A DNA stretch of 60,000 nt from Takakia lepidozioides (taxonomy: Eukaryota > Streptophyta > Takakiopsida > Takakiales > Takakiaceae): positions 28,414,042 through 28,474,041 of the forward strand of contig CM060734.1 in assembly GCA_030704615.1 (NCBI GenBank), in the 5' to 3' direction. Shown in pieces: positions 11,034-20,899 of this stretch. The notes under the pieces are model-generated. The model saw only the letters and a list, made by a program, of their open reading frames with translations, was not told the origin of the DNA and made no database searches. Positions within the stretch are counted from its first letter, which is position 1, and each line of letters starts with the position of its first letter. A program made the translations under genes and the position numbers.

Positions 11034-11993
11034 TTGTTTGGCGGGATCAGCACCGGATTGGCTGCTGTGTTACAGGCAGGTGTACGAGTTCGGCGTTACC
11101 TGTATGTGGAGAGGGATGAGACTGCACGACGCGTTTCACTTCGCCATGTTGCTCAGTTGGTGCAGCGGTACCCTGAGTTGTTGTCGGTGTCTGCAATTCG
11201 TGGATATCAGCAGGCCTTGCCAGCAGACATTTCGTTGCTGGGGGCGCAGGATTTGGAGCGGGTTGGCTCCATTGATCTGGTAGTGGCAGGTTGGCCCTGC
11301 CAAGGGCATTCATCAGCCGGGCATGGCAATGGATTGCGAGACTCGAGGTCGGGTCTGTTTTGGGAGATGGTGCGGGTTTTGCGCCACTTGCAGCTTCATC
11401 AAGCTGTATCTCCAGCATACATCTTGGAGAATGTGCCACTGATGGGCGATTCTCGGGCCAGGGTGATGGCCAGTGTGCATCAAGTCCGGTCGTGGCTTGG
11501 GTCAGCAGTGTTGCTAGATGCAGCTACAGTGGGGTCACGGGCTCATCGTCCACGGCTATGGTGGACTAACTTGATGCCACCCGCACTGCTCAAGCGTGCA
11601 TTTGATGGGGTGCAGCGGCCAGCACATCTCACAGTGGATAACATTCTGGACACAGGGAGGCAGTCTCAGCGTGTGAGACACGATGACCGTTCGCCTTTGG
11701 CAGTGGTCAACAAGGTGGGTCAACCACGAGCAGCATTACCTACACTGCTCAGCTTCCCAGGATCGCATGCTTTCCGGGATAGTGGACCTGGCCTCCTGTG
11801 GGATGCTCAGTTGCAGCAGTTAGTGGAGCCTAATGCTGACGAGCGTGAGCGGGCAATGGGTTTTACCACTGGTACCACGGCGGTGTCGTCTCTTTCTGAG
11901 GCATCACGTCGTCAAGTTGGGGCAAGCAATGGATCTCAATTGCTTGACCTGGATTATCAGCTTGGCTCTGGCTGAGCAACGCAGAGTGCGGAG
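11016..11993 (+). pseudogene. C5 cytosine-specific DNA methyltransferase domain inside Pol, copy 1
   Basis: The motifs of a C5 DNA methyltransferase occur in canonical (not DRM-rearranged) order. Motif I is DLFGGISTG (SAM binding, about 11031-11057) and motif II YLYVERD. Motif IV is GWPCQG with the catalytic Cys codon at 11298-11300. Motif VI is ENV at 11427-11435, motif VIII is SRAHRPRLWW, a short target-recognition region follows, and a motif IX/X-like end is at RERAMGF. The enzyme family transfers a methyl group from SAM to cytosine C5. At about 310-320 residues it is close to compact bacterial enzymes. The frame is open for 313 codons from 11034, but motif X is displaced by a 2-bp loss near 11915 compared with the minus copy (VLGQAMDLN there), and motif I is offset from the protease frame. 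Confidence 0.9.
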
Positions 11994-12289
11994 TACACTT
12001 CCCTCAATGGTCTCTCTGCCTACCGAGACGGTACAGGCAGTGAGTGGGGGCGAGCATGTGAGGACCACGGGGTGCATGCATCCATGGCACACGTGGGAGG
12101 TGCTCGAGGTTCAGAGGGAGTTGGCAGCCAAGGCGGCTGTGATGGATGGGTTGGGGATTCTTCTCGGGTTGAGGAGGTCCTCAAGGATGAGATGATGGGG
12201 CAGGATGAGGCCTTGTCATTGACTGAGCAGGTAGGGAGTACTGCTCAAGAGGTTGCAGCATAGCAACCACGGGACGCGTCCTCTACCTC
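11994..12289 (+). other. Linker between methyltransferase and RT, copy 1
   Basis: The linker is conserved between the two copies (PWHTWEVL, ELAAKAAVM, TAQEVA and SSTSKP phrases), so it is part of the polyprotein. It contains no recognised domain. Frame changes continue in this copy, with the stop near 12261 in one frame and RT resuming in another. Confidence 0.6.
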
Positions 12290-13150
12290 TAAGCCCACTG
12301 GACTTAAGGTTGTAGTTACGGAGGACAATTGGGAGCCTGACATTGGACCCATTGTCACCGGAGGAGAGAGACGACGTATACGGCGGTTCCTGAGGGCTTA
12401 CAGGAATTGCTTTGCCTTCAGTTTGAAGGACTTGGGAGCACTGAAGGGTCAAGAGATCCGTATTGAGTTGGCCACTGACACGCCAATCTTTCGGAGACCC
12501 TATAGATACAGTGACATGGAGAGGTCTTTGATTCAGATGAGGACTCAAGATCTCTGGGAGGCAGGTTTGGTGGAGCTCTCTGGTGGAGAGTATGCTTCAG
12601 CCACAGTGATGCCAGCCAAGAAGGATGTCTATGGCAATTGGACGGAGAGACGTATGTGCGGTGATTACCGGCCTGTAAATCGTCAGACCAAGTCCGATAA
12701 GTATGCCATGCCAACACCAGAGGAGATCTTTGATGCCATCGGGCATGCTAAGGCCTTTAGCACTTTGGATTTACGATCCGGATATCACCAGTTGCCAATC
12801 AAGGAGGCGGACAAGCAGAAGACGGCATTCTGGGGGATCAATGAGCACGGCAAGGATTGCCTATATCAGTGGCGGTTCTTACCATTTGGGCTTAAGAATG
12901 CTCCTGCAGAGTTTCAGAGAGTCATGGATAGGATTCTAGCAGGGGTGGACTTTGCTCGGTGCTACATAGATGACATCATCATCTTTAGTGTTACGATGGA
13001 GGAGCATGAGAGACACCTTCAGGTGGTATTGGAGCGCTTGAGAGCGCACGGATTGAAGTTGCATCCGGGGAAGTGCAAGTTTTTCCACAACCAGATTGAG
13101 TATCTGGGTCACATGATATATCCTGGAGGATTGGGGGTACATAAGGTAGA
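12290..13150 (+). pseudogene. pol: Reverse transcriptase of methyltransferase element, copy 1; RNase H deleted
   Basis: The Ty3-type RT domains are present in order: PYRYSDME, ERRMCGDYRPVNRQT, STLDLRSGYHQLPI, FLPFGLKNAPAEFQRVMD and the catalytic YIDD box (CYIDDIIIF), ending with the YLGHMI region. At about 13145-13185 the sequence jumps from the thumb directly to the WALILQEYDFQVVHRPG segment after RNase H. The minus copy has about 500 bp here (connection and RNase H). RT without RNase H could not complete replication alone. Confidence 0.9.
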
Positions 13151-13189
13151 GGCCATTTTAAAGAGAGTCCAGACAAGCTTTCTTGCACG

Positions 13190-14920
13190 GTGGGCACTTA
13201 TACTCCAGGAGTATGACTTTCAGGTTGTGCATCGACCGGGTTTGGTCAATTGGGATGCGGATGGATTGAGTCGCAATCCATGCATGAGCCAGCAGGATGA
13301 CACTGGAGCTCGGTGGCATGGTGAGAGACGGACGAGGAGATGGTGCCGGGATGGCACGCATCTGCATTTTTGTGTATCTTGGCATCGGGAGGTCAGATTG
13401 GACCTACAACAGGGATGACTGTAGACGGAGTGTCTGAGGACCCTGAGGCTAGTGATGAGCTAGGTGGTGCCAGAGATATACATGAGGATTCGGCTGTGTT
13501 GGACTACCTCCGCACGGGAGACATGACAGCCATTGTGACTGCCAGGGAGAGGGATCGGATCCTGCAACGAGCCAAGAGGTTCAAGTGGGAGGGGATACAC
13601 CTACTTCGAGTGTGGGAGGATGGTCGGGTGAGGATTGTGCCTCACCCCACACAGCGTGCACGGTTAGTGCGGCATGCCCATGAGGAATTGGGGCATTTTG
13701 GAGTGCGACGCACTCACAGTTTACTGCAGGGGCAGTATTGGTGGCGTGGTATGCATACAGAGGTGCAACAGTTTGTGGCTAGGTGCATGGTGTGTGACAG
13801 GGTGCGTGCTTCATTCAACGCCCCTACACCACAGTTGCATCCTTTACCTATCATGGGATTGGGCTACAGGTGGAGTCTTGACTTCGCAGGACCGTTGCCA
13901 CTGACTATGCGCCACCACAGATATGTGTTGGTGATGGTGGAGCACTTCTCCAAGTGGATTGAGTTGGTTCCATTGCCTGACAAGGCTAGTGAGGGGGCTG
14001 CGTATGCATTCTTGGATCGTGTGCTTAGCCGATTTGGTGCTCCAGCTGAGGTACTCACGGACCAAGGGAGAGAGTTCTTGGGGGAGTTTCAGGCTTTGTG
14101 TGATAAAGCCTTGATAGACCACCGCACCACTTCTCGGGATCATCCTGAGGCCGATGGCTTAGCAGAGAGAGTTGTTCAGACGGTGAAGAGGGGTTTGCGC
14201 AAGTATGGCTTGCAGAAGGGACACCTAGGAGATTGGGATCTTCAGGTTCCTTGGTTAGCCATGGGCTACAGGTTCAGCAAACAAGCATCACTTGCCTCCT
14301 TCTCACCATATTTCCTTCTCTTTGGCCGAGAGCCGGATTTGCCTGCAGCCATTCGTAGGGACACTGCTCAAGTCCTTAACCTTGACGATCCGGACGTGTG
14401 GGTACGTGCATGTGATCAGCGTGCAGAGTTGTTCAAGAAAGTCATGCCCATGGATTTTGAGAACCTTGCCATTGCACAGCACCGTGATACGTTGAGGTAT
14501 GCCACTATACGTGGTGGAGGATATCGTCCTGGGGTTCGGAGGTTTAGCCCTGGTGACTATGTTTATTTGCAGCAGACTGCTCCTACGACTCTGGATGTTA
14601 CTGCAGGGCGTGTTATTCTGAGGGTTCGAGAGGTGTTTCCCTCAGGGGTCCTGATCTTAGAGGGTCGGGATGGCATGACTTGGAAAGACCATGTGCGTAA
14701 TTGTGCGCCATGTCACCTTCCCAATGTCGATGACAGAGTTGACCCAAACTTGGCAGTGGTACCTGCAGGTTTGAGGTGCATGCTCTGTGGGTCTGCCAAA
14801 GGGGCAGCCACCATGCTGGTGTGTGATCGGTGCTCAAGGGGTTGGCATATGGGATGCTTGACACCACCTCTTGAGAAGGTGCCTGACGGAGATTGGTTGT
14901 GTCCACACTGCTTGGGATAG
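13190..14920 (+). CDS. Integrase with C-terminal PHD finger, copy 1
   Basis: An open frame of 526 codons runs from 13340, with its RNase H-integrase linker just upstream. The His/Cys zinc-binding N-domain is visible (HEELGHFG...H, then CMVC). The DDE core has Asp in WSLDFAG, Asp in LTDQGREF and Glu in HPEADGLAERVVQ. A C-terminal region (GDYVYLQQ, LRVREVFPSG) is followed by a C4HC3 PHD finger: CMLC, CDRC, WHMGC, CPHC at about 14775-14917. Integrase inserts the cDNA; PHD fingers commonly read H3 tails, so targeting is a reasonable inference. The whole domain set is intact in one frame here. Confidence 0.9.
14775..14917 (+). other. PHD finger at the integrase C-terminus (domain)
   Basis: The spacing C-X2-C, C-X2-C, H-X2-C, C-X2-C, with an aromatic Trp two residues before the Cys in the last pair (DWLCPHC), is textbook C4HC3 PHD. 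The stop codon follows one residue after CPHC, so the finger is the true C-terminus of the polyprotein. The same finger ends the minus copy at 17468, so it is a conserved part of the element rather than a local fusion. Confidence 0.9.
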
Positions 14921-15169
14921 TGGCAGTGGACATGACTGGAGGCAGCTAACAAGACATGGGAGGCCAAGCTCATAGGAGTCAATACATAAGATCCCAAGCT
15001 CAAGTTCACGGGTTGCAAGACGGCGACTAACGATGGGGCAACTCTTGCACCCGGCCTCTTGATCTATCGAGTTTGAGTGTAGTAGGGATAGTGGTGGAGG
15101 ACTTAGTGAGGCTATGGTCACTATCACATCTTGTGGCTACCTGGACTTAGAGGGACCTAAGCACCAGCT

Positions 15170-15179
15170 AGGGGGGCGA
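15170..15179 (+). promoter_or_regulatory. Polypurine tract
   Basis: AGGGGGGCGA lies immediately before B1 (TGTGTGG at 15181). The minus copy has the matching AGGGGGCCGAT just before its B repeat. Such tracts prime plus-strand DNA synthesis at the start of the 3' LTR. This fixes the LTR start at the first base of B1. Confidence 0.7.
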
Positions 15180-15180
15180 T

Positions 15181-15368
15181 TGTGTGGACTAGTGACTGCC
15201 ATAGTGGGCAGCGTAGTGGCAGCCTAGTGACTGACTAGTTGTAGCCTAGTGGTTGGACTAGTGGCTGGACTAGTGGTAGACTAGTGGTATACTAGTGTGT
15301 GGTGTGCACATGTGTTGTGTGGTTTTGGACAGCGATGTAGTTGTGTAGCGATATGTATGCGCACGACA
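15181..15368 (+). repeat. Repeat B1 (start of the 3' terminal repeat)
   Basis: This 188-bp unit begins TGTGTGGACTAG and ends CGCACGACA, i.e. TG...CA as LTRs do. It recurs, apparently identical, at 15699-15886. It contains many CTAGTGG/GACTAGTG sub-repeats. It is absent from the 5' end of the element. Confidence 0.85.
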
Positions 15369-15697
15369 GCTGTCAAGTTATTTTACCACTAGTGTGAAAC
15401 TAGCTAGGAAATAGCTATCTTTTACATATTGACATTTGGGATTGGCCCAAGTGTCAATCCAGGGGTCAAGGCAGATTTAGGCCCTGGAGTGGTTATCTTC
15501 ACGGCAAGCGCGGGAGGCTCATCTTTCTCGAGTTGAGCCTCACCGCGCCTAGCTATGGCGCCGTAGTGTGGATTCCCCATGGCGTGGGGTGCACTTGGCT
15601 TGACTTGTATTTGAGTGATGAGGTTATATATGCATGAGTTTATGCTTCAGCTTTGTGAGCTCGCATGAGCTTGTGCTTGTATTCTTCTTCTTTATCA
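15369..15697 (+). repeat. Repeat A2, 3' copy of A1
   Basis: This 329-bp copy of 4684-5012 includes the TATA motif at 15624-15632. It sits between the two B copies, giving the order B1-A2-B2. Confidence 0.9.
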
Positions 15698-15698
15698 T

Positions 15699-15886
15699 TG
15701 TGTGGACTAGTGACTGCCATAGTGGGCAGCGTAGTGGCAGCCTAGTGACTGACTAGTTGTAGCCTAGTGGTTGGACTAGTGGCTGGACTAGTGGTAGACT
15801 AGTGGTATACTAGTGTGTGGTGTGCACATGTGTTGTGTGGTTTTGGACAGCGATGTAGTTGTGTAGCGATATGTATGCGCACGACA
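15699..15886 (+). repeat. Repeat B2, element end
   Basis: This is the second 188-bp B copy, ending CACGACA before unrelated DNA (TAGCAAAGG). With B1 and A2 it forms the 3' terminal B-A-B structure that is also found, with diverged sequence, in the minus-strand element. Confidence 0.85.
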
Positions 15887-16704
15887 TAGCAAAGGAGTGG
15901 CCAAAATGTCTATCGTCATCCAATAGGTTCACTCAATTCAATAAGGTGGTTCTAAGCCCTTCAACTCAACAAGTTCAATCAGTTTAATCAACGCCCTGCA
16001 GGCTATAATAAGCACCACGTGCATCTATCCTATTTAAGCAATTTCGCAAATCAGAAATGCTGGAAAATAAAAGAAATTAAGAAATCAGAAAAAAAAAAAA
16101 AAAAAAAAAAAAACCTCCCCTATGGGAAATCATGTAGAGAGTCCAAAGATACCCTTGGTGCCTAAAGATGCCATTGGGAACCCTATGGGAACCCAATGAG
16201 AACCGAAGAACACCCGAGAACCGTTCCTTGCCGTGGGGAACTGTCGCGACTCTATCAGATGAATGAATCTCGCTGAGAGCTCATCCCTACCACTACATTC
16301 GTTAGTCCAGAACATGCACGCGTAAATAATAAAATAACCACTGGTGGGTCCAAGCCAGATTTCACCCTCCTTACATTATTTTAAGGTGCTGGTGTGCTTT
16401 CCCTCAGTGGCAAAAATCATCCTCTACCTTGGGCTCTGACACAAAGGCTCACTGTAGCCGAGTTTTTAGGACAGAGTACTTTCTCTCCTCCCTTGTCTCT
16501 CGAGGTCTCTGCCACTAGCTTACTGCTCCCAGGCCCGCTTGGCTCTCTCTTGGAGTCCTAAGAACACTCCCCTCCAAGGCCACGTCCTCCCAACATCCTA
16601 GATTTTATCTACCACTGGCGCCTTAGATAATGGCTCATAACCCTTAGAGGGGTATAAATTGAATCTAATAGCTAAAGGTAAGAATACCCCCCTTTAAGGG
16701 AATT
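15887..16704. other. Spacer between the two methyltransferase elements
   Basis: No gene is seen. An A-rich run of over 20 bases lies at about 16090-16112. The rest is unassigned plant intergenic sequence. The two elements are convergent, with their 3' ends facing each other across this gap. Confidence 0.5.
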
Positions 16705-16791
16705 TGTCGTGCGCATACGTATCGCTACACAACTACATCGCTGTCCAAACTACACCACACATATATGCACAATAAAGTAGTCTGCCACAAT
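16705..16791 (-). repeat. Repeat B2 of copy 2
   Basis: This 87-bp unit (TGTGGCAG...CACGACA in element orientation) is nearly identical to 17123-17209, with about three differences. It is the outer end of the element. Confidence 0.8.
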
Positions 16792-17122
16792 GATTGAAAA
16801 CTAAATTTACACAGTTGACACCATCACTCGTTAAACTAAGAGTCGAGCCAGGGGCACCCCAAACTATGGGGACTCCACCCCACAACATCTTATTCTCCCT
16901 TCATAAGCACACTCAGATTCTAAGTAGTGAATGAGCTCGGTCGTGCAGGTTCAACTCGAGAGAGATGAGCCGCACGACTGACGCTTTTATGAAGATAAGA
17001 TGGTTCAGGTGTCAAGCTAAACTTGATACCTCACTTAACACTTGAACTAAATCCAAGTGTTAAATACAAATAACTAGATTTATTCTAGTTAGTTTCACAC
17101 TGTGTTTATTTAACTTGACAGA
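16792..17122 (-). repeat. Repeat A2 of copy 2
   Basis: This 331-bp segment lies between the B units. It begins TCTGTCAAG in element orientation, comparable with GCTGTCAAG of the plus copy, and has otherwise diverged strongly; it shares short phrases such as GTGTGAAACTA and CTCGAGTTGA. No second copy of it is visible at the 5' side of this element. Confidence 0.7.
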
Positions 17123-17209
17123 TGTCGTGCGCATATGTATCGCTACACAACTACATCGTTGTCCAAACTACACCACACATATATGCACAATAAAGTAGAC
17201 TGCCACAAT
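17123..17209 (-). repeat. Repeat B1 of copy 2
   Basis: This 87-bp unit directly follows the polypurine tract AGGGGGCCGAT in element orientation. Together with 16705-16791 it flanks repeat A2. Confidence 0.8.
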
Positions 17210-17467
17210 CGGCCCCCTAGCTGGTGGATAGGTCCATCTAACTCCAAATAGCTACAAGATGTAATAGCCACAACCGTACTAAGTCCTCTATCACTGTCCA
17301 TATTGTACTCAAACTCTATAGACCAAGAGGCCGGGTACAAGAGTAGCCCCATCGTTAGTTGTCGTCTTGCAATCTGTAAACTTGAGCCAGGATCTCGTGT
17401 GTTCAAGGTCTCTTAGTAACTTGGCCTTGCATTTCTTCTTAGCCTCCCATGGTTGTATCCACTCCCA

Positions 17468-19159
17468 CTATCCAATGCAATGCGGACATAACCAATCCCC
17501 ATCAGGAACCATCTCAAGAGGTGGAGTCAAGCATCCCATATGCCAACCTCTAGAGCATCGATCACACATCAGCATGGTGGCTGCCCCTCTAGCAGACCCA
17601 CACAACATACACCTCAAACTTGCAGGTACCACTGCCAGGTTTGGGTCAATCCTGCCATCGACATTCGGAAGGTGACATGGCGCATAATTACGTACATGGT
17701 CCTTCCATGTTATGCCATCCCGACCCTCCAAGATCAAGACTCCTGAGGGCAACACCTCTCGAACCCTCAAAATATTACGTCATGCAGTCACATCCAGGGT
17801 CGTAGGAGCAGTCTGCTGCAAATAAACATAGTCACCAGGGTTAAATCTCCGAACCCCAGGACGATAGCCCCCACCACGTATGGTAGCATACCTCAACGTA
17901 TCACGATGCTGTGCAATGGCAAGGTTCTCGAAAGCCATGGGCATGACTTTCTTGAACAATTCTGCACGCTGATTACATGCACGTGCCCACACGTCCGGAT
18001 CATCAAGATTGAGAACTGTAGCAGCTTCTGTACAAATGGATGCAGACAAATCTGGCTCTCGGCCAAAGAGAAGAAAGTATGGTGAGAAAGAGGCAAGTGA
18101 TGCTTGCTTGCTGAACCTGTAGCCCATGGCTAACCGGGGTAACTGAAGGTCCCAATCTCCTAGGTGTCCCTTCTGCAAGTCATACTTGCGCAAACCCCTC
18201 TTCACTGTCTGAACAACCCTCTCTGCCAAGCCATCGGCCTCAGGATGATCCCGAGAAGTGGTGCGGTGGTCTACCAAGGCCTGGTCACACAAAGCCTGAA
18301 ACTCCCCCAAGAACTCTATCCCTTGGTCCGTGAGTAGCTCAGCTGGAGCACCGAATCGGCTAAGTACACAATCCAAGAATGTATACGCAGCTCCCTCACT
18401 AGCTTTATCAGGCAATGGAACCAACTCGATCCACTTGGAGAAGTGCTCCACCATCACCAACACGTACTTGTTGTGGCGCATGGTCAGTGGCAACGGCCCT
18501 GCGAAGTCAAGACTCCACCTGTAGCCCAATCCCATGATCGGAAGAGGGTGCATTTGTGGAGTAGGGGCATTGAATGAAGCACGCACCCTGTCACACACCA
18601 TGCACCTAGCCACAAATTGTTGCACCTATGTGTGCATACCACGCCACCAATACTGCCCCTGTAGTAGACTATGAGTGCGTCGCACCCCAAAATGCCCCAA
18701 CTCCTCATAGGCATGCCGCACTAACCGTGCCCGCTGTGTTGGATGAGGCACAATCCTCACTCGACCATCCTCCCACACTTGGAGCAGGTGTGTCCCCTCC
18801 CACTTGAACCTCTTGGCTCGTTGTAGGATCCGATCCCTCTCCTTGGCAGTCACAGTGGCTGCCGTGTCTCCAGTGCGGAGGTAGTCCAACACAGCTGAAT
18901 CCTTATGTATATCTTTGGTGCCACCTTGCTCATTGCTGGCCTCAGGGTCCTCAGACACTTGATCTACAGTCATCCCTTTTGCAGGTCCAACCTGGCCTTC
19001 CGCTGCCAAGATACACAGAATTGCAGATGCATGCCATCCGGGCACCATCTCCTCGTCCGTCTCACCATGCCACCGAGCTCCAGTGTCATCCTGCTGGCTC
19101 GTGCATGGATTGTGACTCAACCCATCTGCATCCCAATTGACTAAACCCGGTCGATGCAC
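17468..19159 (-). pseudogene. Integrase with C-terminal PHD finger, copy 2
   Basis: The domain layout is the same as in copy 1: zinc-binding HEELGHFG and CMVC, catalytic Asp in WSLDFAG, Asp in LTDQGIEF, Glu in HPEADGLAERVVQ, then the C-terminal domain and a PHD finger (CMLC, CDRC, WHMGC, CPHC). All lie in one frame, interrupted by a stop at 18626-18628 (in place of the Glu codon after GMHT in copy 1) and one at about 17771-17780. The PHD zinc ligands are all retained despite the decay. Confidence 0.9.
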
Positions 19160-19225
19160 AACCTGAAAGTCATACTCTTGAAGGATGAGTGCCCACCGTG
19201 CAAGCTTCCCCGTAAGCTTGTCTGA

Positions 19226-20460
19226 CTACATCAACCACTTGAGTGGTTGGTGATCCGTGACAAGGGTGAAGAGATTGCCGTATAGATAGCACCTGAAGTG
19301 TGCCACGACCCATACTGCAGCTAAGCATTCTTCCTCATATGAGCTATACTTAGACTCTGCAGCGTTGTTCGAGCGGCTAACATAAGCCACTACGAACTCT
19401 CTTCCCTCATCATCCACCTGTGTGAGCACCGCTCCAAGCCCCAGCATGCTCCAATCTGTATGCAGCTGAAAAGGACGCCCCCTGATAGGTCGTCTCAAGA
19501 TGGGCACCGAGGTCAACCTCGCCTTGAGTTCTTGGAAAGCTCGTTCTTGCTCATCTTCCCACTGCCACTCCTGGTCCACCTTGGTCAGCTTGGTTAGAGC
19601 CTTTGCAATGGCACTAAATCCCTTGACAAACCGTCTATAATAGTTTGCCAACCCCATGAAAGCTCAAACTCGACACACATCCGTGGGGCGTGGAATCTGT
19701 GCAATGGCCTCTACCTTAGTCTGCTGTACCCCCAATCTTCCAGGATATATCATGTGACCCAGATACTCAATCTGGTTGTGGAAAAACTTGCACTTCCCCG
19801 GATGTAACTTCAATCCGTGCGCCCTCAAGCGCTCAAATACCACCTGAAGGTGTCTCTCATGCTCCTCCACCGTAGCACTAAAGATGATGATGTCATCTAT
19901 GTAGCACCGAGCAAACTCCACCCCTGCTAGAATCCTGTCCATGACTCTCTGAAACTCTGCAAGAGCGTTCTTAAGCCCAAATGGTAAGAACCGCCACTGG
20001 TATAGGCAATCCTTCCCGTGCTCATTGATCCCCCAGAATGTTGTCTTCTGCTTATCCAACTCCTTGATCGACAACTGGTGATATCCGGATCGTAAATCCA
20101 AAGTGCTAAAGACCTTGGCATGCCCAATGGCATCAAAGATCTCCTCTGGTGTTGGCATGGCATACCTATCGAACTTGGTCTGACGATTTACAGGCCAGTA
20201 ATCACCGCACATACGTCTCTCCGTCCAATTGCCATAGACATCCTTCTTGGCTGACATCACTTTGGCTGAAGCATACTCTCCCCCAGATAGCTCCACCAAA
20301 CCAGCCTCCCAAAGGTCCTGAGTTCTCATCTGAATCAAGGACCTCTCCATGTCACTGTATCTATAGGGTCTCCGAAAGATTGGCGTGTCAGTAGCCAATT
20401 CAATGCGAATCTCTTGACCCTTCAGTGCTCATAAGTCCTTCAAACTGAAGGCAAAGCAGT
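19226..20460 (-). pseudogene. pol: Reverse transcriptase and RNase H, copy 2
   Basis: RT blocks match copy 1: GDYWPVNRQT, STLDLRSGYHQLSI, FLPFGLKNALAEF, CYIDDIIIF and YLGHMI. The connection domain (MGLANYYRRFVKGF) and RNase H (LHTDWSMLGLGAVLTQ, SYEEECLAAVW, TDHQPLKWLM) follow; these are the parts missing from copy 1. Stops interrupt the frame near 20430, 19660 and 19223, but no indel is needed to read through. Confidence 0.9.
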
Positions 20461-20899
20461 TCCTGTAAGCCCTCAAGAACCGCCATATACGTCGTCTCTC
20501 TCCTCCGGTGACTATAGGTCCAACATCAGGCTCCCAGTTGTCCTCCGTGACTGCAACCTTGAGTCCAGCAGGCTTAGAGGTAGAAGACGCGTCCCGTGGT
20601 TGCTATGTTGCAACCTCTTGAGCAGTGACCACTGCCTCCTCTGTCAGCGACAATGTCTCATCCTGCCCCATCATCCAATCCTTGAGGACCTCCTCAATCC
20701 GAAAAAAATCCCCAACCTGATCCATCACCGCCGCCTTGGCTGCCAACTCTTTCTGAACCTTGAGCACCTCCCACGTGTGCCATGGATGCGGCCTGCACCT
20801 CGTGGTCCTCACCTGTTTGCCCCCACTCGCTGCCTATACCGTCTCGGTAGGCAGGGAGACCATAAAGGGAAGTGTACTCCGTATTCTGCGCTGCTCAAC
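20461..20899 (-). other. Linker between methyltransferase and RT, copy 2
   Basis: Same conserved linker as copy 1 (PWHTWEVL, KELAAKAAVM, TAQEVAT). It is in frame with both neighbours, with a nonsense codon in place of a Gln codon near 20834 and another near 20602. This is the best evidence that the methyltransferase is covalently part of Pol. Confidence 0.65.

Larger units (their letters stand above)
4684..15886 (+). mobile_element. Ty3/gypsy retrotransposon encoding a C5 DNA methyltransferase and a PHD finger (copy 1)
   Basis: Order seen: repeat A1, a 3-kb leader with a minisatellite, Gag, protease, C5 methyltransferase, RT, integrase, PHD finger, polypurine tract, repeats B1-A2-B2. The Ty3 order (integrase after RT) and DDE integrase identify the superfamily. 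A1 and A2 (329 bp) and B1 and B2 (188 bp) look identical by eye, which suggests a recent insertion, yet coding is broken by several frameshifts and a deletion of most of the connection and RNase H region. This copy is therefore non-autonomous and may have been mobilised in trans. No clear target-site duplication was found between the flanks (TTTTA / TAGCA). Confidence 0.9.

Noticed and set aside
15181-15886. DIRS/PAT-type element with tyrosine recombinase, suggested by the B-A-B repeats
   Set aside because: The element encodes a DDE integrase with zinc-binding domain and no tyrosine recombinase was found, so only the repeat layout is reminiscent.
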